This document shows positions 18,546 through 27,375 of a DNA stretch of 30,768 bases, in pieces (the first letter of the stretch is position 1; each line of letters begins with the position of its first letter). Under the pieces are notes generated by a model. That model was not told the origin of the DNA. It worked only from the letters and a program-made list of their open reading frames with translations, and ran no database searches. The DNA lies in contig DLMJ01000031.1 in the NCBI GenBank assembly GCA_002479255.1, forward strand, positions 1 through 30,768, read 5' to 3'. A program made the translations under genes and the position numbers. The DNA is from Candidatus Binatus soli. Its GTDB lineage: Bacteria > Desulfobacterota > Binatia > Binatales > Binataceae.

Positions 18546-20750
18546 ATGAGTCGGAGGCGTGTTCGACGCGCGCAGAGTGCCATAGTTGCCGCGTGCTTTC
18601 TTTTCAATCAGACGTTGCCGGTTCTGGCGGCGAATCCGTTGCGGAATCCTCCGACGCGCAGCCCGATCAAGCATGTGATCGTGGTGCTTGGGGAAAATCG
18701 AAGCTTCGACAATTTGTTCGGAACCTACACGCCGCCCGATCCGAAGCAAAAGGTGATGAACCTGCTGTCGGAGGGTCTGGTGGACGAGACCGGATTCCCG
18801 CCGGGGTTCTTCACTACACTATCGACCTCCAACCCCCTGCAGAACCAGGCTACCGATACCTCGACTTACGAGCTCAGTCCCACGCAGACCGGTCCGTTTG
18901 CGAACCTTCCCCAGCCGAGCACAGGACTTAACGGGCTACCCGCGTCGGCATGCCTGCTCACGAGCCTTGCGTTTGCATCGGGTCTTCCGGGCTATGGACC
19001 TCCCACTTGCACGGACATCGGTCTCGCGGCCGACGACCAGCCGCTGCTGTTGCTCGGCGGAACCCATCAACCGCTTTTCATCCCGCAGGATATCGGCCTG
19101 ACTCCGGTGGAGGATTGCCGATACGATCTGCTGCAAGCCGCGAATACGCCGTTGCCGTTGCCAAATGGGCCCTATCCGCTGGTCAACCCGGGCGCTCTGA
19201 TTCAGGCGCTTGCGGATGTGCCGCCATTCGACTCAACCAAGTGCAAACCGCTGGTCGGTAGCGGGGAGGCCGGAAGCATCCTTGCGGGGCTCGGCGAGCC
19301 GGCGTCTCCGCCGACCGCCACCGCGGTTAGCGACAACACCGGCGACCCGGCCCATCGATTTTTCCAGATGTGGCAGCAGGCGGATTGCAGCACGGCGCAC
19401 GCGACCGCGCAGAATCCGAGCGGATGCCTCCACGATCTGGTGACGTGGGTGGCGGTGACGCAGGGATGGGGCATCACGGAAATGTGCGAGCCGAATGAAA
19501 GCATGACCTCGTGCGATCCGCCAACCGACGTGGAGGGCACTTACCAGGGCGGAGTGGCGATGGGCATCTACAACATGGCGGCGGGCGATCTGCCGATCCT
19601 GCAATGGTTTGCCCAAAACTACGCACTCAACGACAACTATCATCAGCCAATCATGGGCGGCACCGGGCCGAACTCGCAGGCGATCTTTACCGGCGACGTT
19701 TACTATTTCGCAGATCCATCGGGCAGCGGAAAGGCGATCACGCCGACCGCCGATCTGATTTCGAATCCGAACCCGATGGCGGGCACCAATAACTTCTACA
19801 CGCAGGACACGCTGCCATTTCTGGATTTGGCCAATACCAGTTTCGGCGGCGCCGTCGATTGCTCCGATGCGAGCCAGCCGGGCGTGAGCGCTATCGCCGG
19901 CTACGAGAGCTCCCTGCCCTACACCACATTCAACAAGGGCAATTGCGCGCCGGACACGTATTATCAGATCAACAACGAGTACCCGGCGTACGATCACCTG
20001 GGGAATCCGATCGCCACCTCGCCCACGGCGGCAAACGAGTTTCCCGCCGGCAGCCATTTCTCGATCGGCCCGCAAACTATTCCGACCATCGGCGACGCGC
20101 TCGCGAAAAAACGGGTCTCATGGAAATACTACGGGGACGGGTACAGCCTGGCCGGAACCGAAAGCCCCGCCGGAGATCTGTATTGCGCCATCTGCAACGG
20201 CTTGCAGTACTCGAAGTCGATCATGACCGGCCCGCTCAAGAACAACATCCAGGACTTGAGCGCGTTTTTTCAGGACGTCCGGGCTAACAACCTGCCTTCG
20301 GTTTCGTTCATCAAGCCAACCTCGCTAACCGATGGCCATCCGGGGACTTCAACACCGGCACTGTTTGAGGCGTTTGCGAAAAATATCGTCGATACTGTGC
20401 AGAGCAATCCCAAGCTGTGGAGCGAGACGGCGGTTCTGATCACCCTCGACGAATCCGGCGGTGAATACGACACCGGCTACATTCAGCCGATTGATTTCTT
20501 CGGCGACGGTCCGCGCACCGTGATGCTCGCAGTATCGCCGTTCGCCAAATTCGATTACGTCGATCACACCTATTCGGATCACGTATCGATCCTGAAGTTC
20601 ATCGAATGGAACTGGAAGCTGAAGCCGCTCTCCGGCCGCAGCCGCGACAATCTGCCCAATCCGATCAGTGCGGCCGCGCAGCCATACGTCCCGACCAACA
20701 GCCCCGCGATCGGAGATCTGACCAACATGTTCCGGTTCAAGAAGAAATAA
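18546..20750 (+). CDS. Secreted phosphoesterase (phospholipase C / AcpA acid phosphatase family)
   Basis: This is a predicted exported hydrolase of phosphate mono- or diesters. The 734-aa product has an N-terminal signal peptide (basic MSRRRVRR, hydrophobic core, cleavage near VLAA at residues 27-29). The family hallmark IKHVIVVLGENRSFDNLFGT follows, with metal-binding E50 and N51. NYHQPIMGGTGPNSQAIFTGD near 365-385 is the usual nucleophile region. TLDESGGEYD (D635, E636) and SDHVSILKFIEWNW near 677 complete the active site. Residues 80-350 hold a large insert with several cysteines, compatible with an extracytoplasmic protein. The start at 18546 has GCAGGAGG ending 5 nt before it. The gene stands alone between the low-GC remnant and the right 35-bp repeat. 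The substrate (phospholipid or other phosphate ester) is not deducible. Confidence 0.88.
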   Translation: MSRRRVRRAQSAIVAACFLFNQTLPVLAANPLRNPPTRSPIKHVIVVLGENRSFDNLFGTYTPPDPKQKVMNLLSEGLVDETGFPPGFFTTLSTSNPLQNQATDTSTYELSPTQTGPFANLPQPSTGLNGLPASACLLTSLAFASGLPGYGPPTCTDIGLAADDQPLLLLGGTHQPLFIPQDIGLTPVEDCRYDLLQAANTPLPLPNGPYPLVNPGALIQALADVPPFDSTKCKPLVGSGEAGSILAGLGEPASPPTATAVSDNTGDPAHRFFQMWQQADCSTAHATAQNPSGCLHDLVTWVAVTQGWGITEMCEPNESMTSCDPPTDVEGTYQGGVAMGIYNMAAGDLPILQWFAQNYALNDNYHQPIMGGTGPNSQAIFTGDVYYFADPSGSGKAITPTADLISNPNPMAGTNNFYTQDTLPFLDLANTSFGGAVDCSDASQPGVSAIAGYESSLPYTTFNKGNCAPDTYYQINNEYPAYDHLGNPIATSPTAANEFPAGSHFSIGPQTIPTIGDALAKKRVSWKYYGDGYSLAGTESPAGDLYCAICNGLQYSKSIMTGPLKNNIQDLSAFFQDVRANNLPSVSFIKPTSLTDGHPGTSTPALFEAFAKNIVDTVQSNPKLWSETAVLITLDESGGEYDTGYIQPIDFFGDGPRTVMLAVSPFAKFDYVDHTYSDHVSILKFIEWNWKLKPLSGRSRDNLPNPISAAAQPYVPTNSPAIGDLTNMFRFKKK

Positions 20751-20981
20751 GCGGCCCGACTCGCGAGAACGTGCCCGGTGACAGAGGTATTGGCGGATTA
20801 AGCCATTGGCAGGGACCGCGCACGCCAACGGCGGACGGTGACCCCCTGTGGTCTGCCCCCAACTTGCTACCAGTCATAAGTAGAGTCGGTTGAAGTTTTG
20901 CCCAGGCGGGGTGGCGGGGGCGGGGGCGTGGCGATCGCTCTACCCGGCGGCTATCCTTGGATGCTGGGTAGGGTTGCGGTG
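20751..20981. other. Intergenic region with repeat, phosphoesterase to amiC
   Basis: This 231-nt gap holds the right copy of the 35-bp repeat, a short tail, then a run of Gs (about 20907-20926), and the region where the amiC operon promoter should lie. An open frame runs from upstream into amiC, but its glycine- and arginine-rich start has no support. Confidence 0.4.
20804..20838 (+). repeat. 35-bp dispersed repeat, right copy
   Basis: This matches the reverse complement of 17536-17570 at 32/35 positions; the three differences are all G/C to A. It lies 53 nt past the phosphoesterase stop. The similarity also shows in translation (HWQGPR-PTA), which is typical of a dispersed intergenic repeat rather than of a gene. 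More copies elsewhere in the genome are expected. Confidence 0.7.
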
Positions 20982-22256
20982 ATGCGGAGAATGATGGCGG
21001 TTGCGGTCGCGACGGCGACGATCGGCGCGATGGTTGCCCCGGTCCTTGCCGGCGCCAGTCTTCCCGCGTCAGCCCTGACTTCCGCGCGAATCGAGCATCG
21101 CGGCCCGACTCTCGAACTGCATTTCGAATTCAGCGGCCCTGCTCCACCGCTCGACCTCAGCACGCACGGCAGCGAACTCTGGATCGAGCTGGCGCGCACG
21201 CGCATCGCGATCCCTCCGCGCCCGCTGTTCGGCTATGAAACGGCGCCAATTGCGAGCGTGCGCACGATCGAGTCGCCCGGCGGCAAGTCGCGAATCGTCG
21301 TCGAGGTAATCGGCAAAGCCGACTACGCGATCGCGAGGCTGAGAGGCAGAAATGAAATAGTGTTGCGGGTCGCATCCGCGGGCGCTGATCTAAATATCGC
21401 GGCCCCGATTATCGTTCACGACGACGCCCCGCGTCGCCCTGCTCCGTCGGTCGCGCGCACTGTCGCATTCGGGCCTGCGCCGAACCCTCGGCCCGACTCT
21501 CTCGCGCAACCAATCGCGCCCGCGCCCTCGAATGTGAGTGAAGGCAATCGTCAGCCGGGTCATTTTCTGGTGATGATCGATCCGGGTCACGGCGGCTACG
21601 ATCCCGGCACGCAATCGTCGGCCGGCGCAGTGGAGAAGGACCTCGCCATCCAAATCGCGACGCGCCTGAAAGCCGCTCTGGAAGCCCGCGGCATCCGCGC
21701 CTGGCTGACGCGCTCGACCGACGTATTTATCAGCCTCGCGGAGCGCACGCGAATCGCGAATCGCGCCGGTGCGGACCTGTTCGTTTCAATCCACCTCAAT
21801 TCGAGTCCGAACACCGACACCACGGGAATCGAAGTCTATTACCTGAACAACACCACCGATCGGGCGACGATTCGGCTGGCGCGAATGGAGAACGCCGGCG
21901 CGGGAGGCTATGGCGCACCGGACAGCTCCAACTTAAACTACATCCTGACCGACTTGCGCCAGAACTATAAGGCGTCGGAAGCGGCCTCTGTGGCCAGGAT
22001 GATCGACGCGCAGACGGTCGCCGATCTCGATGCCGGACTTGGACTGAACGTGAACGCGCTGGGAGCGAAGATGGGACCATTTTACGTGCTGGTCGGCGCG
22101 CATATGCCGGCCGTGCTGGTCGAATGCGGCTTCATGTCGAACGCCGGCGAAGCCGCGCGGCTGGCGTCGGCGGATTACCAGGACGTGCTCGCAAGCGCGG
22201 TCGCCACCGCAGTAGCGCATTACTTCAACGCCGATCTGGCGGTGGGAAATCTGTGA
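20982..22256 (+). CDS. amiC: N-acetylmuramoyl-L-alanine amidase (AmiC-like, Amidase_3)
   Basis: This periplasmic zinc amidase cuts the bond between MurNAc and the stem peptide and splits septal peptidoglycan during division. The 424-aa product has a signal peptide (MRRMM, then an alanine- and valine-rich core). An AMIN-like beta domain at about 35-135 would target it to the septum, and a proline-rich linker follows. The Amidase_3 domain has zinc ligands H203 in DPGHGGYDPG, E218 in VEKDL and H271 in SIHLNS, and the catalytic E381 in LVECGFMSN. Starts at 20961, 20982 and 20991 are all possible; 20982 gives the cleanest signal peptide. It overlaps glnD by 4 nt (GTGA), opening a long coupled operon. 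Confidence 0.9.
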   Translation: MRRMMAVAVATATIGAMVAPVLAGASLPASALTSARIEHRGPTLELHFEFSGPAPPLDLSTHGSELWIELARTRIAIPPRPLFGYETAPIASVRTIESPGGKSRIVVEVIGKADYAIARLRGRNEIVLRVASAGADLNIAAPIIVHDDAPRRPAPSVARTVAFGPAPNPRPDSLAQPIAPAPSNVSEGNRQPGHFLVMIDPGHGGYDPGTQSSAGAVEKDLAIQIATRLKAALEARGIRAWLTRSTDVFISLAERTRIANRAGADLFVSIHLNSSPNTDTTGIEVYYLNNTTDRATIRLARMENAGAGGYGAPDSSNLNYILTDLRQNYKASEAASVARMIDAQTVADLDAGLGLNVNALGAKMGPFYVLVGAHMPAVLVECGFMSNAGEAARLASADYQDVLASAVATAVAHYFNADLAVGNL

Positions 22257-25003
22257 GCCTCGTCACGGGCGCGAATCGCGCCGAGTCTGCGCCAATTCCC
22301 GAATCTTCACCGCGCGGCCAGGAGGCCTTGCTCGCGCAATTCGCCGCGAGCAAGAGGCCCGGCGCGATTGCCCGCGCCTATCTCGAATCTGTGCGCGCCG
22401 AGCTCGCCGAGCGCCATTTCGGCGGCGCGAGCGGCGGCGAGATCGTGACCGCGATGACGACGGCGATGGACGATCTTCTGCGGGCGCTGTTTTATTATGC
22501 GGACGCGGAGCATGGCCGGCGATTTACCAAGCTCAACCAGACAATTGCGGTGGTCGCGCGCGGCGGCTACGGGCGCGGTGAACTGAATCCGCAATCCGAC
22601 GTCGATCTGCTCTTTCTGCACGATTACAAGCGCGGGCCATACGCCGAAGTTGTCACCGAAATAATATTGCACGCGCTTTGGGACGCAGGTCTCACGGTCG
22701 GATACGGGGTTCGCACGGCCAAAGAATGCGTGCGGCTGGCGAACGAGGACCTGAAGGAAAAGACCGCGATCCTCGACACGCGGTTCTTATGCGGCGACGA
22801 AAAGCTCTACTCCGATCTCGACAAGCTGCTCATCGCCGACGTGCTCAATCGCAACCAGGACAAGTTCTTCGCCGCCAAGCTCGAAGAAAGCCGCAAACGT
22901 CACGCCCAGTACGGCGATTCGATTTACCTGCTCGAGCCTCAGATCAAGGAAGGCGAAGGCGGGCTGCGCGATCTTCACACCGCGATGTGGCTGGCCAAGG
23001 TCAAATACAAAGTCCATTCGCTCGAGGAGCTGGTGCAAAAAGCCGTCATCACCGAGCCCGAAGCGGCCGAAGTGATCGAAGCGCGCGACTTTCTCTGGCG
23101 CGTGCGCAATTCGCTGCATTTTCTGACCGGGCGCCACTTCGATCAAATCACCTTCGAGATGCAGGAGCGGATCGAGCCGATGCTGGGCTTCAAGCCCGCG
23201 GACGGACAGGCTGCCGGTTCCGCTTTGATGCGCGCGTACTACCAGCACGCGTCGACGGTCCATCGCTTTGCCGAAGGCTTGATCGCGCGGGTGACCGAGA
23301 ACAGTCCCGGCGGGCGATTTTTTCGGCGCACGCCGACCCGCACGATTCGCCCCGGCGTAATCGTTCAGCGCAATCTGCTGAGCATCGCCGAGCCCGATTT
23401 TTTCAAACGCGATCCGCTCAACCTGATCACGATCTACGCGGACTGCCAGGCGCAGAACGTGAGCCTTTCAGGCAGCGCGTACCAGCTGGTGCGCGACAAT
23501 CTTGAATTGATCGACGACGACATGCGCAAAGACCCGCGCGTCGCCGCCGCCCTGATGAAGATTCTGTCCGCGCCCCGGCGCGTCGCCGAAACGCTCGAGG
23601 CGATGCATCTGTCGGGCGTGCTCGGCGCGATAATCCCCGAGTTCGGCAACCTCTACGCGCGCGTTCTGCACGACCTCTACCATATCTACACCGTTGACCG
23701 GCATTCGCTGGTTGCGGTGCGTGAAGTCGAACGCCTGCGCAAGGGCGAGTTCAAGGGTTCCACTCCCCTGCTCACCGAGGTCGTGCGTGAATTCGACCAG
23801 TTGCCGCTCGTGTTCCTTGCGCTGCTGCTGCACGACATCGGCAAGGGCCACGGCCATGACCATCATGAGCGCGGCGCCAGCCTGACGGCGGAAGTGTCAC
23901 AGCGGCTTGGACTGAACAGCGAGGAAATCGACCTGGTCGTGTTCCTCGTCCGCAACCATCTGATGATGTCCCAGATCGCGCAGAAGGGTGACCTTGACGA
24001 TCACACTACCGTCGAGGAATTTGCGCGCACCGTCGGCTCGATCGATCGCCTCAAGGCGCTCTACTTGCTCACCTATGCCGACATGCGTGCGGTCGCGCCG
24101 AAGGTTTACAATAATTGGCGCGACATGCTGCTTAGCGATCTCTACATGCGCGCGCTCAAGGTTCTCGAGCAGGGCGATCGCGAGGCGGTCGATCCCGCGC
24201 GCCGGCTGGCTACCGTCAAAGCCGCCGTCCGCGAGACCCTGCGCGCCTCCGCCGCGCCGGATTCCGAGCTGACCGCGTTCCTCGACCAGATGCCCGACCG
24301 CTACTTCTTCACCGTGCCCGAAGCCGACATTCCGCTGCACTTCGACTTGATGCGCTCGCTCGCGGACCGCCCGCTGGTCTGCCGCATCAGGCATTTCCCC
24401 GAACTGGAGTTCAGCGAGTTTATCGTCGTGACGCGGGATCAGCCGGGGCTGTTCTCGATGATCGCAGGCGCGCTGACCGCCAACAATCTCAACATCCTGT
24501 CGGCCCGAATCACCACCCGCACCAACGGCATCGCGATGGACGTGTTTCGCGTGTCACATCTAATGGGCGCCGGCTCGATGGCGATGGAAGAGGACCGCTG
24601 GCTGCGCGTCGAGCGCGACCTCGAGCGCGTCATCACAGGCCAGCAGGACATCGCGGGGCTGGTCGCCGCGGCGCATCATGTGCAGAGCGCCGGCCGCAAG
24701 TTCGTGCGCCACGTGCCGACCGAAGTCACGGTGGACAATCGCACCTCCGAGCAGTTCACCGTGATTGACGTATTCACCCAGGACCGCGTCGGACTGCTGT
24801 TCGCGATCACCCACACGCTCTACCGGCTCGGCCTGCTGATTCACCTCGCGCGCATCTCGACCAACGCCGATCAGGCGCTCGATGTCTTTTACGTGAGCGA
24901 TCGCGAGGGCGGAAAAATCGAGGGCCTCGATCGGATGCGGGAGCTGCGCGCCGCCTTGCTCGAAAAGGTCGAACAGAATCCCACCGAAGGAGCAACCGCG
25001 TGA
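22253..25003 (+). CDS. glnD: PII uridylyltransferase / uridylyl-removing enzyme GlnD
   Basis: GlnD senses glutamine and adds UMP to, or removes it from, the PII protein, controlling nitrogen assimilation. The 916-aa product has the nucleotidyltransferase site RGGYGRGELNPQSDVDLLFL (about 103-122), a GlnD-type central region, an HD hydrolase domain with LLLHDIGKGHGHDHHERG (about 525-545) and two C-terminal ACT domains beginning near 722 (VTRDQPGLFSMIAGAL) and 835 (FTQDRVGLLFAITHTL). The start is GTG at 22253, overlapping the amiC stop, with GGTGGGA just upstream. The frame continues further 5' only inside amiC. No glnB, glnK or glnA is in the window. Confidence 0.94.
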   Translation: MSLVTGANRAESAPIPESSPRGQEALLAQFAASKRPGAIARAYLESVRAELAERHFGGASGGEIVTAMTTAMDDLLRALFYYADAEHGRRFTKLNQTIAVVARGGYGRGELNPQSDVDLLFLHDYKRGPYAEVVTEIILHALWDAGLTVGYGVRTAKECVRLANEDLKEKTAILDTRFLCGDEKLYSDLDKLLIADVLNRNQDKFFAAKLEESRKRHAQYGDSIYLLEPQIKEGEGGLRDLHTAMWLAKVKYKVHSLEELVQKAVITEPEAAEVIEARDFLWRVRNSLHFLTGRHFDQITFEMQERIEPMLGFKPADGQAAGSALMRAYYQHASTVHRFAEGLIARVTENSPGGRFFRRTPTRTIRPGVIVQRNLLSIAEPDFFKRDPLNLITIYADCQAQNVSLSGSAYQLVRDNLELIDDDMRKDPRVAAALMKILSAPRRVAETLEAMHLSGVLGAIIPEFGNLYARVLHDLYHIYTVDRHSLVAVREVERLRKGEFKGSTPLLTEVVREFDQLPLVFLALLLHDIGKGHGHDHHERGASLTAEVSQRLGLNSEEIDLVVFLVRNHLMMSQIAQKGDLDDHTTVEEFARTVGSIDRLKALYLLTYADMRAVAPKVYNNWRDMLLSDLYMRALKVLEQGDREAVDPARRLATVKAAVRETLRASAAPDSELTAFLDQMPDRYFFTVPEADIPLHFDLMRSLADRPLVCRIRHFPELEFSEFIVVTRDQPGLFSMIAGALTANNLNILSARITTRTNGIAMDVFRVSHLMGAGSMAMEEDRWLRVERDLERVITGQQDIAGLVAAAHHVQSAGRKFVRHVPTEVTVDNRTSEQFTVIDVFTQDRVGLLFAITHTLYRLGLLIHLARISTNADQALDVFYVSDREGGKIEGLDRMRELRAALLEKVEQNPTEGATA

Positions 25004-25962
25004 GCGCCGCCGGCTGGGACGAGCTGATCGATCGCCATTTGTCGCGCCAGGCCGTCGAGCGCGGGCTCAGCCGCCATTCGATGGACGCATACGCGCATGA
25101 CCTCAGCGTTTTTCAATCGTGGTGCCGCGAGGCCGGGCTGACGCCGGCGCAACTCGACGCCGCCACTCTGACCGCGTACCTCGAAGCGCTTGCGGATCGG
25201 GGTTTGGCGGTCAGTTCGCAGCGCCGCCATCTCGCCAGTCTGCGCGGGCTCGCCCGCGAGCTGGTGGACGAGAAAATCATCGAACGCGATCCCGCGCCGA
25301 CCGTGAAGCTCAGGCCGCATCCGCGCAAACTCCCGCGCACCCTGTCGCCCGGCGACGTTGAAAATCTTATCGCCGCGATCGGTGCGCACGACGCCCGCGG
25401 ATTGCGCGACCGCGCGATGCTCGAAATGGCCTACGGATGCGGTCTGCGCGTTTCGGAACTGGTCGGGTTGCAACTGCATCAGGTAAATCTCGCGGCCGGC
25501 GCCGTCGTCGTGCTCGGCAAGGGCGGCAAGGAGCGGATGGTGCCGATGGGTGGCGCCGCGATTCGCGCGCTGAAGGCCTACCTGGAGCGGCGCGATGAAA
25601 TTCTGAATCCATCCGGTGACGGCAAGCGGGGCAGGAAAAAGGTTCCGCGTCGCGTCTGGGCGGTTTTCATTACGAGGCTCGGCCGCGCGATGACCCGGCA
25701 GGGATTTTTCAAGGCGCTCAAAGGATGGACCGCCGCCGATCCGCGCCTTGCATGGGTCAGCCCGCATACCTTGCGCCATTGCTTCGCCACGCATCTGCTC
25801 GAGGGCGGCGCGGATCTGCGCGCCGTGCAGGAGATGCTCGGCCACAGCGACATCTCGACCACGCAGATTTACACCCACCTCTCCAAGAGCCACTTGCGCA
25901 AGGTACATCGCACGTTTCATCCGCGAGCGACCCGCGCGAGCGTGGGGGAAGGCACGGACTGA
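25000..25962 (+). CDS. xerD: Tyrosine recombinase XerD-like (chromosome dimer resolution)
   Basis: This is a site-specific tyrosine recombinase that, with XerC, resolves chromosome dimers at dif. The 320-aa product has an N-terminal core-binding domain (residues 5-95) and a catalytic domain with R150 (GLRVSEL), K174 (LGKGGKER), H256 and R259 (SPHTLRH), H282 (LGHSD) and the nucleophile Y291. These positions match the E. coli XerD set with an offset of +2 before and +12 after about residue 204. The difference locates an insertion of about 10 basic residues (GDGKRGRKK). The start is GTG at 25000, overlapping the glnD stop, with AAGGAG at 24987-24992. Its place among scpA, scpB and amiC supports a housekeeping Xer role rather than a phage or integron integrase. 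XerC versus XerD is not certain. Confidence 0.9.
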   Translation: MSAAGWDELIDRHLSRQAVERGLSRHSMDAYAHDLSVFQSWCREAGLTPAQLDAATLTAYLEALADRGLAVSSQRRHLASLRGLARELVDEKIIERDPAPTVKLRPHPRKLPRTLSPGDVENLIAAIGAHDARGLRDRAMLEMAYGCGLRVSELVGLQLHQVNLAAGAVVVLGKGGKERMVPMGGAAIRALKAYLERRDEILNPSGDGKRGRKKVPRRVWAVFITRLGRAMTRQGFFKALKGWTAADPRLAWVSPHTLRHCFATHLLEGGADLRAVQEMLGHSDISTTQIYTHLSKSHLRKVHRTFHPRATRASVGEGTD

Positions 25963-25963
25963 C

Positions 25964-26626
25964 TTGGGCGATCTGAACGGAACCATCGCGAACATCTGTA
26001 TCGTCGCGCCGGCGATCATGTTCGCGATCATCGCGCACGAGGTTATGCATGGCGTGGTAGCGCTGCGCCTTGGCGACGATACCGCTCGGCGCGCCGGACG
26101 GCTCACGCTCAATCCGATTTCACACATCGATCTCTTTGGGACGATTATCCTGCCGTTCGCGCTGTATCTGTTTGGTATGGCCGTGCTCGGCTACGCCAAG
26201 CCGGTCCCCGTCAATTTCCGCGTGTTGCGGGGCGGGCGGACCGGAATGATGAAGGTAGCGGCCGCCGGGCCGCTGACGAACTTCGTGCTGGCAGTCGTGA
26301 GCGGACTTCTTCTGCGTATGATGCCGGCGTTTCTGCACGGCTCGCTCGGCCCCACCATCGCCGAACCGCTTGCTCGGATGATGCAGGCGTCGGTGATTGT
26401 CAATGTCGAACTGGGGGTCTTCAATCTCTTTCCCGTGCTGCCACTGGACGGCGGGCGGGTGTTGCTCGGCATCCTGCCGCTCCCGGCCGCGCGCGCCTAC
26501 GCAAAGACCGAGCGTTATGGCTTCCTTATATTGCTGCTGCTGCTGTATACGCATTGGCTGGATGTCGCGATCTATCCGGTCATGAACATGGCGCTGGGTG
26601 CGATCTCCTGGATGGTGCAACTTTGA
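25964..26626 (+). CDS. M50-family (site-2 protease-like) membrane metalloprotease
   Basis: This is a multi-pass membrane protein of the compact M50 (site-2 protease) class that would cut substrates within the membrane. The 220-aa product has the zinc motif HEVMH at residues 25-29 in the first membrane segment, and the third ligand in NLFPVLPLDGGRVL near 153-166. About five hydrophobic segments are visible. It has no PDZ domain. The start is taken as TTG 25964, one base after the xerD stop, with a GGGGGAAGG tract upstream. A later ATG at 26018 would cut into the first membrane helix. In many bacteria this gene precedes trpS–scpA–scpB; here trpS is absent from the junction. The substrate is unknown. 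Confidence 0.87.
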   Translation: MGDLNGTIANICIVAPAIMFAIIAHEVMHGVVALRLGDDTARRAGRLTLNPISHIDLFGTIILPFALYLFGMAVLGYAKPVPVNFRVLRGGRTGMMKVAAAGPLTNFVLAVVSGLLLRMMPAFLHGSLGPTIAEPLARMMQASVIVNVELGVFNLFPVLPLDGGRVLLGILPLPAARAYAKTERYGFLILLLLLYTHWLDVAIYPVMNMALGAISWMVQL

Positions 26627-27375
26627 GCGACGAATCCAACACGCCGCCCAGACTCGGAGCCGACGCCGGGGTCCGCTTCCGGCTCCCGATTTACGAGGGC
26701 CCGCTCGACCTGCTGCTGCATTTGCTCAAGCGCGCCGAGCTCGACCCGCACGAAGTCACCGCCAGCGTAATCACCGAACAGTACCTGACATGGCTCGAAT
26801 TGCTCGACCAGTTGAACCTCGACGTGGCGGGCGAGTACCTCGTGATGGCGGCGACGTTGCTGTTGATCAAGTCGTTCGCAATGCTGCCGCATCCGGAGCT
26901 CGCCGACACCGGCGAAGCCGAGGAGCTCAAGCGCGACCTGGTCGAACGGCTGCTGGAATATCAGCGCTATCGCGAGGTGGCTGAAAAGCTCGCGGAGCGC
27001 GCCCTGCTCGGCCGCGACGTGTTCACCACGCCCGGCGAGAGCGCGCCCGAAGACGCGGGGGCGAAACAGTACACGGTTACGATTTTCGACCTGGTCGAGG
27101 CGATTGGCGCAGTGCTCAAGCGCGTTGCCGACAAGACCCCGCGCGCCATCGAGCTGCGCGACATCCCGGTGGCAGAATGTATCCCGCGGATAATGCGTGC
27201 GCTGGAGGGCGCGGGACGGGTCCAGTTCGCCGCGCTGTTCGAGGATGCGGGCGATCGATCGATTGTAATCGCGACGTTTATGGCGCTGCTCGAGTTGATA
27301 CGTCGGCGCGAAGTTCGCGCATTTCAGGAAGCGCGCTTCGGCCCGATTTTTCTCGAGCGCGCCGCCGCGGGATGA
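26623..27375 (+). CDS. scpA: Segregation and condensation protein A
   Basis: ScpA is the kleisin subunit that bridges the heads of SMC in bacterial condensin. The 250-aa product begins with the family signature FRLPIYEGPLDLLLHLLKRA and then VTASVITEQYLTWLELLDQL and EYLVMAATLLLIKSFAMLP. It has a charged middle and ends with the winged-helix C-terminus (FAALFEDAGDRSIVIATFMALLELIRRREV). The start is TTG at 26623, overlapping the M50 stop (TTGA), with GGATGG just before. No ATG or GTG fits better. It overlaps scpB by 4 nt. The smc gene is not in the window. Confidence 0.93.
   Translation: MSDESNTPPRLGADAGVRFRLPIYEGPLDLLLHLLKRAELDPHEVTASVITEQYLTWLELLDQLNLDVAGEYLVMAATLLLIKSFAMLPHPELADTGEAEELKRDLVERLLEYQRYREVAEKLAERALLGRDVFTTPGESAPEDAGAKQYTVTIFDLVEAIGAVLKRVADKTPRAIELRDIPVAECIPRIMRALEGAGRVQFAALFEDAGDRSIVIATFMALLELIRRREVRAFQEARFGPIFLERAAAG

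Noticed and set aside
22124..22252. Longer N-terminus for GlnD
   Set aside because: The extension lies wholly inside amiC in another frame and is arginine-rich. The GTG at 22253 overlaps the amiC stop and has a ribosome site.
25000..25962. Tyrosine recombinase as evidence for a prophage or integrative element
   Set aside because: Its residues and length match XerD, and it is embedded in a conserved housekeeping operon with no att repeats, tRNA or phage genes.
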